Source of the DNA: Luteimonas terricola
Lineage (GTDB): Bacteria; Pseudomonadota; Gammaproteobacteria; Xanthomonadales; Xanthomonadaceae
Direction of reading: 5' to 3'
Assembly: GCF_004352845.1 (NCBI RefSeq)
Contig: NZ_SJRX01000002.1
Span: forward strand, 62,001-126,000
Length of the DNA stretch: 64,000 nt
This document shows positions 63,522 to 64,000 of the stretch, in pieces (the stretch's first letter is position 1; each line of letters starts with the position of its first letter). The notes under the pieces were generated by a model. It was not told where the DNA came from and did not search any database. It saw only the letters and a program-made list of their open reading frames with translations. The position numbers were made by a program, and so were the translations under genes.

Positions 63522-64000
63522 TCAGCCCAACGCCTCGCGCACCTGATCCTCCAGGCGCGCCTGGTCGTATCGCAGCAGGATCCTGGCCCGGTCCGGCCGC
63601 CCGAGCTGGCGCTGCCAGTCCACCAGGGTCGTACCACGCGCGGGGGAATGGCCCAGCACCACCTCCACCGGCCGCTCGGCCGACTCGAGCACGCCGTCGG
63701 GCCGCAAGGCCATGGCCATCGCCAGCCCGTCCGCCGAGTGCCAGCGTTCGCCGCGCGCGTCTTCCGACCAGCGGCGGGTGTGGCGGGACACGGCTTCGTA
63801 GAACGCCGCCACCGGTCCCGGCGCGGCCAGCCAGCGTTCCGCGTCGCGCAGGAGAACGCCGTGGGCGAGCGCCGCTTCCCAGTCGCACAGGTCGAAGCGC
63901 GGGAAGGCCCCGAACACGATGTGCGCGGCCTCGGGGTCGAAGAACACGTTGAACTCGGCCGACGGCGTGATGTTGCCGTGGGCGGTCACCGCGCCGCCCA
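63522..64000 (-). CDS. Inosine-uridine preferring nucleoside hydrolase (C-terminal fragment, cut by window edge)
   Basis: The minus strand encodes at least 159 residues of the 3' part. The open frame enters the window as GGAVTAHGNITPSAEFNVFFDPEAA, which matches the nucleoside hydrolase block GN(T)TPxAEFNxxxDPEAA. FDLCDWEAALAHG lines up with the following substrate-side segment, and HSADGLAMAMALRPD carries the late Asp that ligates calcium in this family. The enzyme splits ribonucleosides into base and ribose. The N-terminal DTDxGxDD metal motif must lie beyond position 64000. The stop is 43 bases from the rpmE2 -10. Confidence 0.85.
   Translation of the reverse strand, partial: GGAVTAHGNITPSAEFNVFFDPEAAHIVFGAFPRFDLCDWEAALAHGVLLRDAERWLAAPGPVAAFYEAVSRHTRRWSEDARGERWHSADGLAMAMALRPDGVLESAERPVEVVLGHSPARGTTLVDWQRQLGRPDRARILLRYDQARLEDQVREALG

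Overview
The window is GC-rich bacterial chromosome, coding-dense on both strands, with no rRNA, tRNA, CRISPR array, transposase or phage gene that I could find. Gene content and order point to the family Xanthomonadaceae/Lysobacteraceae (a Lysobacter, Luteimonas or Xanthomonas relative; genus not resolvable by eye). The main reasons are an eleven-gene type II secretion operon in the Xanthomonas xps order E-F-G-H-I-J-K-L-M-N-D, a RibB protein with a decayed GTP cyclohydrolase II half, a cysteine-free type B ribosomal protein L31, and dispersed hairpin repeats of the kind seen in that family. No gene-free stretch exceeds about 300 bases; the largest (8730-9023) is filled by a nested inverted repeat.

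Layout. 1-6184 (minus): glyA, nrdR, a DUF4272 gene, ribD, ribE, ribB, ribH and the start of nusB, probably one or two transcription units for one-carbon metabolism, nucleotide-reductase control and riboflavin synthesis. 6401-10593: an RcnB-like exported protein, then on plus ettA, pyrF and a lipoprotein. 10654-23178 (minus): the xps type II secretion operon followed by two glycosyltransferase genes. 23252-30434: purL, dsbC and xerD on minus, then an RDD membrane protein and a FrnE-type DsbA-family protein on plus. 30455-34318 (minus): a large DUF2339 membrane protein and gap. 34550-38453 (plus): S1/P1 nuclease, ETHE1-like metallo-hydrolase and modABC.

38487-45564 (minus): a frameshifted thioredoxin-like gene, a BlaI-type repressor with an M56 peptidase/TonB fusion partner, a Cds1-like PLP enzyme, transketolase and a dicarboxylate/amino-acid symporter. 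45625-52527 (minus): a moxR-DUF58-DUF4381-batA-batB/C-batD aerotolerance-type operon with translationally coupled genes. 52663-57568 (minus): pilMNOPQ, divergent from mrcA (PBP1A) at 57810. 60326-64000: two poorly characterised genes, gltA, rpmE2 and the 3' part of a nucleoside hydrolase gene.

Most of the window is core genome. The points most worth a second look are the M56-TonB/BlaI pair with its tandem dyad operators, the XpsE ATPase without its tetracysteine motif, the hairpin at the xpsF-xpsG junction, the two glycosyltransferases attached to the xps operon, the nested inverted repeat upstream of pyrF, the frameshift at about 38665, the truncated ModC, and the BatB/BatC fusion with an altered metal-binding motif. 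I did not find a clearly undescribed multi-gene system.
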